Assembly: GCA_943371425.1 (NCBI GenBank)
Contig: CALRUR010000003.1
Location: 62,001 to 126,000 of the forward strand
Direction: 5' to 3'
DNA from: CAJBVG01 sp943371425
Lineage (GTDB): Bacteria > Bacteroidota > Bacteroidia > Sphingobacteriales > Sphingobacteriaceae
Length of the DNA stretch: 64,000 nt
The notes under the pieces were generated by a model. It was not told the DNA's origin. It was given only the letters and a program-made list of their open reading frames with translations, and searched no databases. How positions within the stretch are numbered: the stretch's first letter is position 1; the number at the start of each line of letters is the position of its first letter. This document shows, in pieces, positions 35,221 through 44,450 of this stretch. Made by a program: the position numbers and the translations under genes.

Positions 35221-36275
35221 TGTTTCAATATTTTATCCGGAAATCTTTTTATGGCCTATTGGTAATGATGGGAGTGGTGAGCATTGTATTTGCTTTGTTT
35301 GCTATTTTACCAGTCGATGCAGCTCGCATGACCCAAGGGCAACGAACAGATGTAGCGTCGTTAGAAGCGGTTAAAAAAGAGTTCGGATTGGATAAACCAA
35401 AACATATTCAATTTTTATTATATATAAATGATGTTTCTCCGATTTCAGTTCATCAACACGATTCGGTTAACCAAGCAAAATATCAATATGTATCTATCTT
35501 AACAATTGGAGAAAAAACCTTGGTATTAAAAGCTCCCTACTTAAGAAGATCTTATCAAACTCAAAAAAAAGTAAGCGATATTTTATGGGAAACCATACCA
35601 AATACAGCTGTGCTTGCAATTGCGAGTATGATTTTTGCCAGCATTGTAGGAATATTTTTAGGGCTCTTGGCTGCATTGTATAAAGACACTTGGATAGATC
35701 GCTCGGCAATGTCATTTGCCATCTTAGGAGTTTCGATGCCTTCTTTTTTCGCAGGTATTTTAATTGCTTGGTTGTTTGCATTTATACTAGGCCAATACAC
35801 AGGACTAAATATGTCGGGGAGTTTATATAATTACAATCCATTTATGGGCGAAGAGTTGCAATTGAAAAATTTAATTTTACCTGCACTTACTTTGGGCTTA
35901 AGACCCTTATCTATCATTGTACAACTTACCAGAAGTTCCATGTTGGATGTAATGAAAATGGATTATATACGCACTGCAAAAGCAAAAGGATTAACGCCTT
36001 TTCAGGTGGTACGTAGGCATGCCTTAAAGAATGCGTTGAACCCTGTAGTTACAGCAATCTCCGGATGGTTTGCTTCTTTAATGGCTGGTGCTTTTTTTGT
36101 AGAATATATTTTTAGTTGGAACGGCTTAGGTAAAATTACTGTTGATGCTTTAGAATTATCTGACTTACCTGTAGTAATGGGCGCTGTATTATTTATTGCC
36201 TTCTTATTTGTAATTGTAAATTTATTGGTAGATATAAGTTATAGCTTGTTAGATCCGAGAGTGAAACTTGAGTAA
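35220..36275 (+). CDS. Dipeptide/oligopeptide ABC transporter permease (DppB-like)
   Basis: A 351-residue inner-membrane permease. The family N-terminus FIRKSFYGLLVMMGVVSIVFALF and the EAA loop VRRHALKNALNPVVTAISG are present, with six membrane segments and a C-terminal ISYSLLDPRVKLE. An insertion of about 60 residues (VSPISVHQHDSVNQAKYQ region) between helix 1 and the core is longer than in E. coli DppB. It overlaps the DoxX-like gene by one base. The other transporter genes are not adjacent; an OppA-type lipoprotein lies at 61177-62811. Confidence 0.92.
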   Translation: MFQYFIRKSFYGLLVMMGVVSIVFALFAILPVDAARMTQGQRTDVASLEAVKKEFGLDKPKHIQFLLYINDVSPISVHQHDSVNQAKYQYVSILTIGEKTLVLKAPYLRRSYQTQKKVSDILWETIPNTAVLAIASMIFASIVGIFLGLLAALYKDTWIDRSAMSFAILGVSMPSFFAGILIAWLFAFILGQYTGLNMSGSLYNYNPFMGEELQLKNLILPALTLGLRPLSIIVQLTRSSMLDVMKMDYIRTAKAKGLTPFQVVRRHALKNALNPVVTAISGWFASLMAGAFFVEYIFSWNGLGKITVDALELSDLPVVMGAVLFIAFLFVIVNLLVDISYSLLDPRVKLE

Positions 36276-36346
36276 AGTCTTTAGTAGTTAGTCTTTAGTA
36301 GTTAGATCCCTTTCTAACGACTAACTACTAAGGACTAACGACTAAA
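36276..36346. repeat. Word-repeat tract E (CTTTAGTAGTTAGT / ACTAACTACTAAGG words)
   Basis: The left part repeats GTCTTTAGTAGTTA twice and the right part TCTAACGACTAACTACTAAG is its imperfect reverse complement, separated by a six-base loop. It lies at the convergent junction between the permease gene and aroK, and the aroK stop TAG is inside the right arm. Confidence 0.88.
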
Positions 36347-36845
36347 TTAATAACCCAATAACGGATTTCACTTCCACACTCAACCCATTAACCCTATAGT
36401 CTGCTTGTTCGTAAATGTGTTTTCTTTTCGCAAATGTTTCTTCAATAAATTGAATTAACTCGTCTTCTTTTTTTCCTTTAATGGTGGGTCTAATGTTTTT
36501 TGCGTTTGATAATCGATTGAAAATACTTTTGGTATCTAATTCGATATAAATGCTAGTTCCTTGAGATTGTATATATTGTAAATTGTTGAAATAACAAGGG
36601 GTTCCGCCACCTGTAGCCATTACAAAGCAAGGCTCAGCTTCAAAAGATTGGAGAGTTTCCGATTCCATTTTTCGAAAAGTATCTTCTCCTAAGTATTTAA
36701 AAATATCATTTACGCTACATTTAGCTTTTTTCTCAATTTCTTTATCTAAATCTATGAACGGAAATTGCATCGCCTTAGCAAGTTTTTTACCAAATGTGCT
36801 TTTACCCGAACCCATAAAACCAATGAGAAAAATCTTCCTAATCAT
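36342..36845 (-). CDS. aroK: Shikimate kinase
   Basis: A 167-residue shikimate kinase of the aromatic amino acid pathway. Walker A is IGFMGSGKSTFGKKLA, the shikimate-binding segment is FIDLDKEIEKKAKCSV, followed by DTFRKMESETLQSF, MATGGGTPCYF and the lid region LSNAKNIRPTIKGK. Length is typical. It begins two bases after the phosphoribosyltransferase gene, so the two are co-transcribed. Its stop lies in tract E. Confidence 0.95.
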   Translation of the reverse strand: MIRKIFLIGFMGSGKSTFGKKLAKAMQFPFIDLDKEIEKKAKCSVNDIFKYLGEDTFRKMESETLQSFEAEPCFVMATGGGTPCYFNNLQYIQSQGTSIYIELDTKSIFNRLSNAKNIRPTIKGKKEDELIQFIEETFAKRKHIYEQADYRVNGLSVEVKSVIGLLI

Positions 36846-36847
36846 TT

Positions 36848-37357
36848 CTAAGAAAGATAAACGGCTTCTTCTGATTTTTTGCTTGAAAAATGTACCGACA
36901 CATGTTCTTGTGTTACAGTAGAAATGGTATAACCCGCAAAATCTGTTGATACAGGAAACAGTTTATGGCTTCTATCTATTAATACTGCTGTCCTTATTTT
37001 TTTTGTTGGGATGTTTAAAAATACAGCCAAACCGTAAACCAATGTTCTTCCAGAGTTTAACACATCATCTACCAAAATAATGGTTTTGTTTTTGCATTTA
37101 TTTACACTAACATCCACTTCCGCTTCCAAATGGTCGCTGTCTTTGTTCAACGAAATTTCTATTAACTCAATTTTTATTTTAGATATTTTTTCTAATACCG
37201 CTTTCAATCGTTTCGCCAGAACATATCCTCTGCTTGCAATTCCAGCAATTACAATTTGTTTTTCTTCAAAACAATCTTCCAATATTTGATATGCCATACG
37301 GTCTATCTTCTGTTGTATTTGAACACTGTTCAAAATAAGTATTTCTTTCTTTGCCAT
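36848..37357 (-). CDS. Phosphoribosyltransferase (PyrR/HPRT-like)
   Basis: A 169-residue type I phosphoribosyltransferase. The PRPP-binding motif is TIILVDDVLNSGRTLVYGL, preceded by a flexible-loop region and IVIAGIASRGYVLAKRL, and TAVLIDRSHKLFPVSTDFAG resembles the PyrR/HPRT C-terminal half. PyrR proteins regulate pyrimidine genes and have weak UPRT activity, and HPRT salvages purines; which applies is not clear. It is upstream of aroK. Confidence 0.85.
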   Translation of the reverse strand: MAKKEILILNSVQIQQKIDRMAYQILEDCFEEKQIVIAGIASRGYVLAKRLKAVLEKISKIKIELIEISLNKDSDHLEAEVDVSVNKCKNKTIILVDDVLNSGRTLVYGLAVFLNIPTKKIRTAVLIDRSHKLFPVSTDFAGYTISTVTQEHVSVHFSSKKSEEAVYLS

Positions 37358-37390
37358 AATTTATAAATTTTTCGAAATTTACATTCACCA

Positions 37391-37774
37391 TTATTTATAA
37401 GGGTAAAATACAAAATTCGCTCCCTCTGGTACCATCACAAAAACACAAATAAATTTATGTGGGTCTTTGTAATTTTGTTTAAAAAATTCTTGTTTCTCTG
37501 AATTTACAATTCCTTTTTCTACAAACTCTTCCAAAGTGGATGCATGTATATTCCAATCGGTAGAAAGTTCATCTTTGTCAATAATTAATTCACCTATACG
37601 CGCCTCGTGTTGATGTGCAATAAATATAGGATATTTAGAAAGTTCTGCTATAATATCTTCTGCAGTTTCTTTTATAGAATCGCTAAACAATACTAAATCC
37701 GTTTCTAAACTTTTCAGCGGACTGCCATTTTTTTTAGGTTCATTTGGCGTGCCTAATAATTCTTCGGGCTCCAT
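37391..37774 (-). CDS. Conserved hypothetical protein
   Basis: A 127-residue soluble protein with no signal peptide or membrane segment. The N-terminus is acidic and Pro/Lys-rich (MEPEELLGTPNEPKKNG), followed by a mixed alpha/beta part with PIFIAHQHEARIGELIIDKD and a C-terminal FICVFVMVPEGANFVFYPYK. I do not recognise the family. Its start overlaps the rlmD stop by one base, so it is translated from the rlmD message. Confidence 0.72.
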   Translation of the reverse strand: MEPEELLGTPNEPKKNGSPLKSLETDLVLFSDSIKETAEDIIAELSKYPIFIAHQHEARIGELIIDKDELSTDWNIHASTLEEFVEKGIVNSEKQEFFKQNYKDPHKFICVFVMVPEGANFVFYPYK

Positions 37775-39192
37775 TATCTTAATTTTAATATTACTACATT
37801 TTCTACATGTTCTGTATGTGGAAACATGTCAACTGGTTGAACGTTTACAACTCTATATTTTTCATCTAATATAGCTAAATCTCTTGCTTGTGTTGATGGA
37901 TTACAACTTACATACACAATTTTATCTGCCTCTAATTTTAATAATTGTTTACAAACATCCTCATGCATACCAGCCCTTGGCGGGTCGGTAATTATCACAT
38001 CTGGCTTGCCATTAATATTGGTAAATTCATCCGTCAATAAATCTTTCATATCTCCTGCATAAAATACAGTGTTATTAATATTATTGATATTCGAATTTAC
38101 TTTTGCATCCTCAATTGCATCTGGTACATATTCTATACCAACTACTTTTTTTGCTTTTGATGCGATAAAATTTGCAATGGTTCCTGTACCTGTATATAAA
38201 TCGTACACAATTTCATCACCTTTTAAATCAGCAAAATTACCAGCTATATGGTACAATACTTCTGCTTGTTTCGCATTGGTTTGGTAAAATGATTTCGCGC
38301 TAATTCTAAATTTAATTTTCTGATTGTTTAAATCAGTCATTTGCTCATGTATATACGGCAAACCATTATAACAAATAACTTCTTGATCAAATATGGTATC
38401 GTTTTTTTTCTGGTTTATTACGTATTGTAATGAGCTAATAAAATCGAATTTGTTTTTTAAATGTCCCATTAACAATTCAATTTTTTCGAACTCGGGTTCA
38501 GCAAATACAACAATTACCATCCATTCGCCCATACTAGTATTTCTAAGGATGAGATTTCTCATTAAACCTGTATTTTGTTTAATGTCGTAAAATGAAAATT
38601 CATGTTCTTTGCAAAAAACTCTTACTTCATTTCTTACTTCATCAGATCGTGTATCTTGTAAATAACATTGATGGATGTCGATAATTTTGTCGAATCTTTT
38701 AGGTACATGGAAACCCAATGCATCCATGTCAAAGGATTCGTCTGATGCAATTTCAGATTTTTCTAGCCAGCGTTTATTAGAAAACGTGAACTCCAGTTTG
38801 TTTCTATAATGTTTGGTAGATTCGGATCCTACTATAGGTAATATTGCTGGGAGTTCGATTTTTGCTAAACGGGTTAAGGCATCTAATACTATTTTTTGTT
38901 TAAAACTTAACTGTGCATCGTATTTCATGTTTTGCCATTTGCAGCCGCCACATGTTCCAAAATGCACGCAAAAAGCATCTTCTCTTTTATCAGAATATTG
39001 ATGGAAATGGATAGGACTACCCTCTGCCAAGTTTTTCTTTTTTTTGTGTATTTGTACGTCTACCACATCCCCAGGCACTACCTTTTCCACAAAAATTACT
39101 AAATCGTCATGTTTAGCTATACCTTTACCTTCATTAGCAATATCAATAATTTCTGCCTTCTCAATAATTGGCAATGTCTTTGTACTTCTCAT
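37774..39192 (-). CDS. rlmD: 23S rRNA (uracil-C5)-methyltransferase, RlmD family
   Basis: A 472-residue RNA m5U methyltransferase. An N-terminal TRAM domain (AEIIDIANEGKGIAKHDDLVIFVEKVVPGD) is followed by an iron-sulfur cysteine set in VHFGTCGGCKWQNM. The SAM-binding VYDLYTGTGTIANFIAS, the catalytic-Cys YVSCNPSTQARDL and DPPRAGMHE follow. The target base (U1939 in E. coli) is assumed from the family; related RlmCD enzymes modify two sites. The frame opens 18 codons earlier, but MRSTKTLPIIEKAE at 39192 is chosen. It overlaps the next gene by one base. Confidence 0.9.
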   Translation of the reverse strand: MRSTKTLPIIEKAEIIDIANEGKGIAKHDDLVIFVEKVVPGDVVDVQIHKKKKNLAEGSPIHFHQYSDKREDAFCVHFGTCGGCKWQNMKYDAQLSFKQKIVLDALTRLAKIELPAILPIVGSESTKHYRNKLEFTFSNKRWLEKSEIASDESFDMDALGFHVPKRFDKIIDIHQCYLQDTRSDEVRNEVRVFCKEHEFSFYDIKQNTGLMRNLILRNTSMGEWMVIVVFAEPEFEKIELLMGHLKNKFDFISSLQYVINQKKNDTIFDQEVICYNGLPYIHEQMTDLNNQKIKFRISAKSFYQTNAKQAEVLYHIAGNFADLKGDEIVYDLYTGTGTIANFIASKAKKVVGIEYVPDAIEDAKVNSNINNINNTVFYAGDMKDLLTDEFTNINGKPDVIITDPPRAGMHEDVCKQLLKLEADKIVYVSCNPSTQARDLAILDEKYRVVNVQPVDMFPHTEHVENVVILKLR

Positions 39193-39235
39193 AATATGTT
39201 TCAAAGTTAAGGTATAAAATGTTATTTTTAATGAA

Positions 39236-41074
39236 ATGATCCGCACTCTCTTATTTTTTCTATCCTTGCTTTTGAGTTACCACTCTATTGCTTCACATAT
39301 GGTGGGTGGTGGATTTCGATATACATACCTTTCTAATAACAGGTATGTAATTCAATTAGATTATCATAAAGATTGCTCTGCAAATGCGGTTGATTATCCA
39401 CCTGGTGCTATTAGAATTGGAATTTATAAAAAAAGCAATAACGCATTGGTTCAGAGCCTCGACTTAAATCCTGGTCCTATTAGTATCGTAAATTTTATTA
39501 CTGATTCATGCGTAAACGCCCCTGTAACCTGTGTGCAAAAAAGAATATATCAAGACACCTTGTTTTTAAATCCTGCAATTTTTGATGATAACTCTGGATA
39601 TTATCTATCCTATGAGCAATGTTGCAGAAATTTTGGTATCAAAAATATTCAGGATCCAGATAAAAGTGGGATTGCCTATTATGCAGATTTTATACCTTTT
39701 ACCAATAATAATACAAGTTTTAGAAACTCAAGTCCTTATTTATTAAATGAGCAAAATGTTTATTTATGTTTATTCGAAACATTTAACTCCGATTTCTCAC
39801 ATGTAGATCCAGACGGAGATTCTTTATCTTACAAATTAATTGAGCCTTTAATGGGCAGTACCGACCCTGTTTTTAACAATGCAAACGGGATATCTGTGTT
39901 AAACCCAAAACCTTACCCTCCAATTGTTTGGGCAAGTAATTATGGCATCACTAATAACAATATAATGGATGGGATACCCGACGTTACCATTGATCCTATA
40001 ACAGGTAAATTGAATTTGAAACCCTCCCAAATTGGAATGTATTCTTTTGCGTATGCAGTGGAGGAATATAGAAACGATGAACTTATTGCAGTTTACAACA
40101 GAGAAGTTCAATATTATATTGTGTTTTGCTCACTTAGAAATGAACCTAAAATAGAATGGTTAAATTCTTCCATAAATTCTTTAAAAGCCGATAGTGTTAA
40201 TTGTTTGTTTTTTTCAGCTAAAGATATTAATGCAGCGGATTCTTTGTCTTTTAAAATATTAGAAATTTCTTCATTATTATCTCAACAAAATATTACTGTA
40301 GAAATAGATACCACTACCCCCAATGATTTACAAATTAAAGTTTGTTTTGATGTTGAATGCAATGCCGTAGCTGAAATTCCTCAATCTATGAAACTTCTTG
40401 TAAGTGATAATTCTTGCCCATATATTTTACATGATACATTAGCATTAGAACTTACAATTTTACCAAAGCTAAATAATAAGCCTGTTATTACTTGGTTAAA
40501 CTCTTCAGAAAATATAATCAAAGCAAATAATACTACCTGTTTGGATTTTCTAGCAGAAGATATTGATGTATTAGATAGTTTGAAAATATCGATAAAAAAT
40601 ATTTCAGAGGGACTGTTAAGTCTCAACTATGATATTATTATTGATTCAACAGATAATAACACCCTAAATGCAAGAGTGTGTTTTGTTTCTAATTGTATAC
40701 CAGTTTCCAGCAATGAAGAAGGCTTTACTGTGCTAGTAAATGATAATTCATGTGCTGTTTCTAAACAAGATTCGCTTTGGATAAGCTTAACTATTGAAAA
40801 TCTCGGTTTTGAAGATCCATTAGTAAACATCCCGAATGTTTTTAGCCCTAACGGCGATGGTAAAAACGATGTATTTAGTATTCATAAAAACATTAAATCC
40901 GAATGTGTAGATGATTTTAGTATTGTGATTTATAACCGATGGGGAGAAAAAGTGTATAAATCCAATAATTTTGAGTTTGAATGGACAGGGGATGGTCTGC
41001 CCTATGGTGTCTACTTTTATGTAATAAGCCTCGGGTCGAAAGAAAAGCTTGGACACTTGTCTATTATGTATTAA
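39236..41074 (+). CDS. Large secreted protein with T9SS type B (gliding-motility-type) C-terminal domain
   Basis: A 612-residue secreted protein. After the signal peptide (LLFFLSLLLSYHSIAS) comes a conserved N-terminal module with HMVGGGFRYTYLSNNRYVIQ, paired cysteines and YEQCCRNFGIKNIQDPDKSG. It is followed by two cadherin-like modules, each with the same Cys-containing KVCFDVEC / ARVCFVSNC strand. The C-terminus carries the type B T9SS signal NVFSPNGDGKNDVF ... IVIYNRWGEKVYKS. Proteins of this class are exported by PorSS and stay on the cell surface. It is a shorter paralogue of the next gene. Confidence 0.92.
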   Translation: MIRTLLFFLSLLLSYHSIASHMVGGGFRYTYLSNNRYVIQLDYHKDCSANAVDYPPGAIRIGIYKKSNNALVQSLDLNPGPISIVNFITDSCVNAPVTCVQKRIYQDTLFLNPAIFDDNSGYYLSYEQCCRNFGIKNIQDPDKSGIAYYADFIPFTNNNTSFRNSSPYLLNEQNVYLCLFETFNSDFSHVDPDGDSLSYKLIEPLMGSTDPVFNNANGISVLNPKPYPPIVWASNYGITNNNIMDGIPDVTIDPITGKLNLKPSQIGMYSFAYAVEEYRNDELIAVYNREVQYYIVFCSLRNEPKIEWLNSSINSLKADSVNCLFFSAKDINAADSLSFKILEISSLLSQQNITVEIDTTTPNDLQIKVCFDVECNAVAEIPQSMKLLVSDNSCPYILHDTLALELTILPKLNNKPVITWLNSSENIIKANNTTCLDFLAEDIDVLDSLKISIKNISEGLLSLNYDIIIDSTDNNTLNARVCFVSNCIPVSSNEEGFTVLVNDNSCAVSKQDSLWISLTIENLGFEDPLVNIPNVFSPNGDGKNDVFSIHKNIKSECVDDFSIVIYNRWGEKVYKSNNFEFEWTGDGLPYGVYFYVISLGSKEKLGHLSIMY

Positions 41075-41090
41075 GATTTAATTATATTTG

Positions 41091-43643
41091 ATGATGCGCT
41101 TTTGCAAAATATGTGTATTTCTTGTTTTAATCTTTGCTGTATTTGTTAAAAATACGGAAGCCGCACATATTGTAGGGGGCGATTTTAGTTATAAGTACAT
41201 AACTGGCGATCGTTATCAAATAAAAATGAAAATGTATCGGGATTGCGGGGGAGGTGGAGCTTCATTCGAACAAAGTCTACGTGTTGGTATTTATGATAAA
41301 GAAACCAACAAGCTTATTAAAACGGTACAAATGCCTCGTACCACGATTTATCCAATTAAATTTAATACTGGTTGTACTAGTCCGCAATTACGCTGTGTAG
41401 AAACTGGTGTTTTTTTGGCTGAGTTTACAATGCCTAAAGAACAATTTCAAAATACTCAAGGATATTATGTGCAATGGGAAAGATGTTGCAGAAACGACAT
41501 TATTAAAAATATTGTAGACCCAGGAGGAACCCCAATGGCATTTTACATGGAGTTTCCATCCCCATATCCGGGTGGCGGAGGTTTGCGTATTAACAGCTCT
41601 CCAGAGTTTTTAAGAGATCCTTTAAACTATTTATGCGTTGGGGAAGCATTTAAATACGATTTTAAAATTTATGATACAGATGGTGATGAGTTGAGAATGA
41701 AAATTGGTATACCAAATGCAGGAGGATATACTAGTCAATTCAATCCTGGGCAAAATTCTGGTCCGGCGCCTTATGACGATGTAATTTGGGAAACTGGCTA
41801 TAATGTAGGTACCCCTCAAAATATTATGGACGGGAATCCCGATTTATATGTTGATAATGATACTGCATTTATCTATTTAGTTCCTCAACAAATTGGTGTG
41901 TATGTTATATCTGTTGTTTGCGAAGAGTTTCGTGATAATGTGAAAATTGGAGAAACCGTGCGCGAATTACAATTAGAAGTGCTTAATTGTCCACCACGCT
42001 CAAAACCTGTTATAACCGCAAGTTTACCCGGTGGAAAAAGTTATGTAGATGTAGTGATAGGGCAACAAATTTGTTTTGATATTAATGCAAAAGATTTAGA
42101 TGTTGCGGAGTTATTAAAATTTAGAGTAGATACAGGTGGATTATATAAAATAATTGGAACAAGCGCAAGTTTACAACCCTCGGATATTACAGGAGTACAA
42201 GACATCACTACAAGATTCTGCTGGACGCCTACTTGTCCATTAGATACTGGAAAAGGTGCATTTTTGGATATTATTGCCTATGATAATTCTTGTCCGTTTT
42301 CTCAAGATGATACCGTACGTATTAACTTTAGAATTGCAGAAGCACCGAACAAATTACCTGTACTAAAAACGAGCTTAACTAATAATGTATTTAACATTAG
42401 AACCGAAGAAAGTTTATGTTTCCAGTTTTTAGTAACAGACTCAAATAGTACCGATCAAATTACCGTAGAACCAATATCACAAAACATAGATGTGTTTGCC
42501 TTAGGTGCAGTAATTACACCTAGTGTTTTAGTCGGAAATGTGAGTGTTTCTGGTGAGTTTTGTTGGACACCACCTTGTGGATTAAAACTCGATACTTCTA
42601 TTCAATTGTCTTTTATTGTTAGTGATAATGCATGCCCATTACCCTCTTTAGATACTGTGGAGGTAGTGATAAACTTATTGCCCATATCCAATGAGGCTCC
42701 ATTAATAGAAGCGCAAGGAATAAATATTGGGGCTAATAATACCATCGCAGTTAAACTTGATCAACAAAATTGTTTTTCAATATTTGCTGAAGATGCTGAT
42801 GCTGCCGATGTAATTGATGTTTATACAAAAGATGTGAATTACGATTTCTTTAATAACGGTGCCAGCTTTGTTTCACAAGTAAATAACCCTAATTCGAAAA
42901 GTAATTTATTTTGCTGGACACCAACTTGCGATAATTTTTACGGAGAGGAAGAATTGTTCCTCGATTTCTTTACGCGTGATAATAAATGTGAAAATGAAAA
43001 ATATGATTCGGTGCGTGTTCGTTTTGTATTCGACTTACCTGATAATATTTCGCCATTGATGTTAAAGCCAGATTCTACACTTTATAATATTAATGCGGGT
43101 TATGCTAGAGTTATAGATGTAGAAGGTAGCGATGAAGATAACGAAGATTTACTGGTCTTAGAAGCAAAGGCTTTGTATAACAGTAATGTGCCACTTCGTG
43201 TTGAAATGAATAAAACACAAGGTTTCGGCACGGTGGCATCTCAATTAAATGTATACCCTGATTGTGGCTTAGATGGGAATATAAATTACCCTGTTGAATT
43301 AAAATTATTGAGTAATAAATACTGCAATGAAAACGACACCATCACTAAAATAATTTATTTTAAAGCAGCTCCATTATTAGATATAGATAGGCCTTTGGTA
43401 CCAGATGTATTTTCACCAAACGGTGACGGTGTAAACGATGAATACAAAATTTATTTAGCTACCAGAACGGTATGCCCTGATGAGTTTGAATTTATTATTT
43501 ATAATAGATGGGGACAAAAAATGCTCGAAACTCAAGATCCTGAGTTTGTATGGAAAGCAGAAGGTGCAACTGCCGGGGCATACGTATATTACCTCCGTGT
43601 TGGAGAAACTAAATTTACAGGCATCATCTCGCTTGTGAAATAA
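41091..43643 (+). CDS. Large secreted protein with T9SS type B C-terminal domain (paralogue)
   Basis: An 850-residue paralogue of the preceding protein. It has a signal peptide (VFLVLIFAVFVKNTEA), the same N-terminal module (HIVGGDFSYKYITGDRYQIK, WERCCRNDIIKNIVDPGG), then about four repeat modules each ending in a tryptophan/cysteine motif (RFCWTPTCPLD, EFCWTPPCGLK, LFCWTPTCDNF). The type B signal is PDVFSPNGDGVNDEYKIY ... IIYNRWGQKMLETQ. The start is ATG 41091; a TTG one codon earlier is part of a TATATTTG sequence. The two genes are separated by 16 bases and form a surface-protein operon. Confidence 0.92.
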   Translation: MMRFCKICVFLVLIFAVFVKNTEAAHIVGGDFSYKYITGDRYQIKMKMYRDCGGGGASFEQSLRVGIYDKETNKLIKTVQMPRTTIYPIKFNTGCTSPQLRCVETGVFLAEFTMPKEQFQNTQGYYVQWERCCRNDIIKNIVDPGGTPMAFYMEFPSPYPGGGGLRINSSPEFLRDPLNYLCVGEAFKYDFKIYDTDGDELRMKIGIPNAGGYTSQFNPGQNSGPAPYDDVIWETGYNVGTPQNIMDGNPDLYVDNDTAFIYLVPQQIGVYVISVVCEEFRDNVKIGETVRELQLEVLNCPPRSKPVITASLPGGKSYVDVVIGQQICFDINAKDLDVAELLKFRVDTGGLYKIIGTSASLQPSDITGVQDITTRFCWTPTCPLDTGKGAFLDIIAYDNSCPFSQDDTVRINFRIAEAPNKLPVLKTSLTNNVFNIRTEESLCFQFLVTDSNSTDQITVEPISQNIDVFALGAVITPSVLVGNVSVSGEFCWTPPCGLKLDTSIQLSFIVSDNACPLPSLDTVEVVINLLPISNEAPLIEAQGINIGANNTIAVKLDQQNCFSIFAEDADAADVIDVYTKDVNYDFFNNGASFVSQVNNPNSKSNLFCWTPTCDNFYGEEELFLDFFTRDNKCENEKYDSVRVRFVFDLPDNISPLMLKPDSTLYNINAGYARVIDVEGSDEDNEDLLVLEAKALYNSNVPLRVEMNKTQGFGTVASQLNVYPDCGLDGNINYPVELKLLSNKYCNENDTITKIIYFKAAPLLDIDRPLVPDVFSPNGDGVNDEYKIYLATRTVCPDEFEFIIYNRWGQKMLETQDPEFVWKAEGATAGAYVYYLRVGETKFTGIISLVK

Positions 43644-43754
43644 TCACAATCCAAATAAACGTAGTAAAAAAGAAAACCAAGTTGTCGATTTGTCGTCGCC
43701 AAAGTCGAACTCTTGCTCAATTTTCTCAGAAAAATCTAATAATTCAAGCTTCAT
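43644..43754 (-). CDS. Candidate small protein, 36 residues
   Basis: A short minus-strand frame encodes MKLELLDFSEKIEQEFDFGD, then DKSTTWFSFLLRLFGL: an acidic helix followed by an amphipathic or membrane-binding tail. A canonical promoter (43811-43780) lies just upstream, with a predicted transcript start close to 43775, about 20 bases before this ATG. An in-frame ATG at 43775 would add seven residues but coincides with the transcript start. The stop abuts the stop of the convergent T9SS gene. No family is known to me; a non-coding transcript is the alternative. Confidence 0.4.
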   Translation of the reverse strand: MKLELLDFSEKIEQEFDFGDDKSTTWFSFLLRLFGL

Positions 43755-43779
43755 AGTGTAAATAAATGTGTTCATGAAG

Positions 43780-43811
43780 CAAATGTAAGCATTTTTGAAC
43801 TAAAAACCAAA
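43780..43811 (-). promoter_or_regulatory. Canonical Bacteroidota promoter in the 43.7 kb gap
   Basis: On the minus strand TTTG (43811-43808), 20 bases, then TACATTTG (43787-43780) match the consensus exactly. It lies between tract F and the 36-residue frame and has no other gene to serve. Confidence 0.65.
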
Positions 43812-43812
43812 T

Positions 43813-43880
43813 GAGTCTTTAGTCTTTAGTAATTAGTCGTTAGACAGTCTAAAGACTAACTACTAAAGACTAAAGTCTAA
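43813..43880. repeat. Word-repeat tract F (GTCTTTAGTCTTTAGT / AAAGACTAAAGTCT words)
   Basis: The left part (GAGTCTTTAGTCTTTAGT, then AATTAGTCGTTAGAC) is answered by the right part (GTCTAAAGACTAAC, then TACTAAAGACTAAAGTCT) as an imperfect hairpin of about 33 bases per arm. It directly follows the TetR gene stop and overlaps the -33 end of the promoter described at 43780-43811. Confidence 0.9.
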
Positions 43881-44450
43881 TTAAAGGACCGCTTGTATCA
43901 AATAAGGCAAAATCTCTTTTTCGAAGCTTATGAAGTTCTTCCGAACATCACTTACCGTTACAGAGGTAAATGCAAAAGAGAATACGATGGCTTTGCTAGA
44001 TTTCATAAGGTATTTTACTCGTTCGTAACTAACATCCTTAAAATCTGGGAGACTTTTAAAGGTATTTATGAGTAATATTTCTAGTTCGTTCGATAAATTT
44101 TTCAAAAATTCTTGAGAGTTTACGCTTTCGCGTATAAAGTCCCAACCTATAAATTCTGAACAAACGGTATAAGATAAACGACTTGTTTTTAAAATAAGTG
44201 CCGATACTTTTTCGGCCTTACTAATATTAGGATGAAGTTTTGTTACTAAATCATTGATAGAGAATTCGAGATGCTCCATAATAATTTCATTAAGAATAAC
44301 TTCTTTACTTTCGAAATATTTATAAATGGTAGCTTTTGCCACACGAGAGCGTTTAGCAATTTCGTTTACACTGGTTTTATGGTAACCAAACTTACGAAAA
44401 AGCTCTTTTGATGCTTCTTTTATGGCTTGTTGTATCTTGTCCGAATCCAT
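43881..44450 (-). CDS. TetR/AcrR family transcriptional regulator
   Basis: A 189-residue TetR-type repressor. The N-terminal DNA-binding part is AIKEASKELFRKFGYHKTSVNEIAKRSRVAKATIYKYFESKEVIL, written here in family order with the helix-turn-helix at about residues 27-46. The C-terminal ligand domain is divergent. Its start overlaps the stop of the Rieske-like lipoprotein by one base, so it is the third gene of a pheS operon. Target genes cannot be deduced; no efflux genes are adjacent. Confidence 0.9.
   Translation of the reverse strand: MDSDKIQQAIKEASKELFRKFGYHKTSVNEIAKRSRVAKATIYKYFESKEVILNEIIMEHLEFSINDLVTKLHPNISKAEKVSALILKTSRLSYTVCSEFIGWDFIRESVNSQEFLKNLSNELEILLINTFKSLPDFKDVSYERVKYLMKSSKAIVFSFAFTSVTVSDVRKNFISFEKEILPYLIQAVL

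Noticed and set aside
41083..41090. TATATTTG just before the second T9SS gene as its promoter
   Set aside because: It touches the ATG, so transcription would start inside the gene; the pair is more likely one operon.
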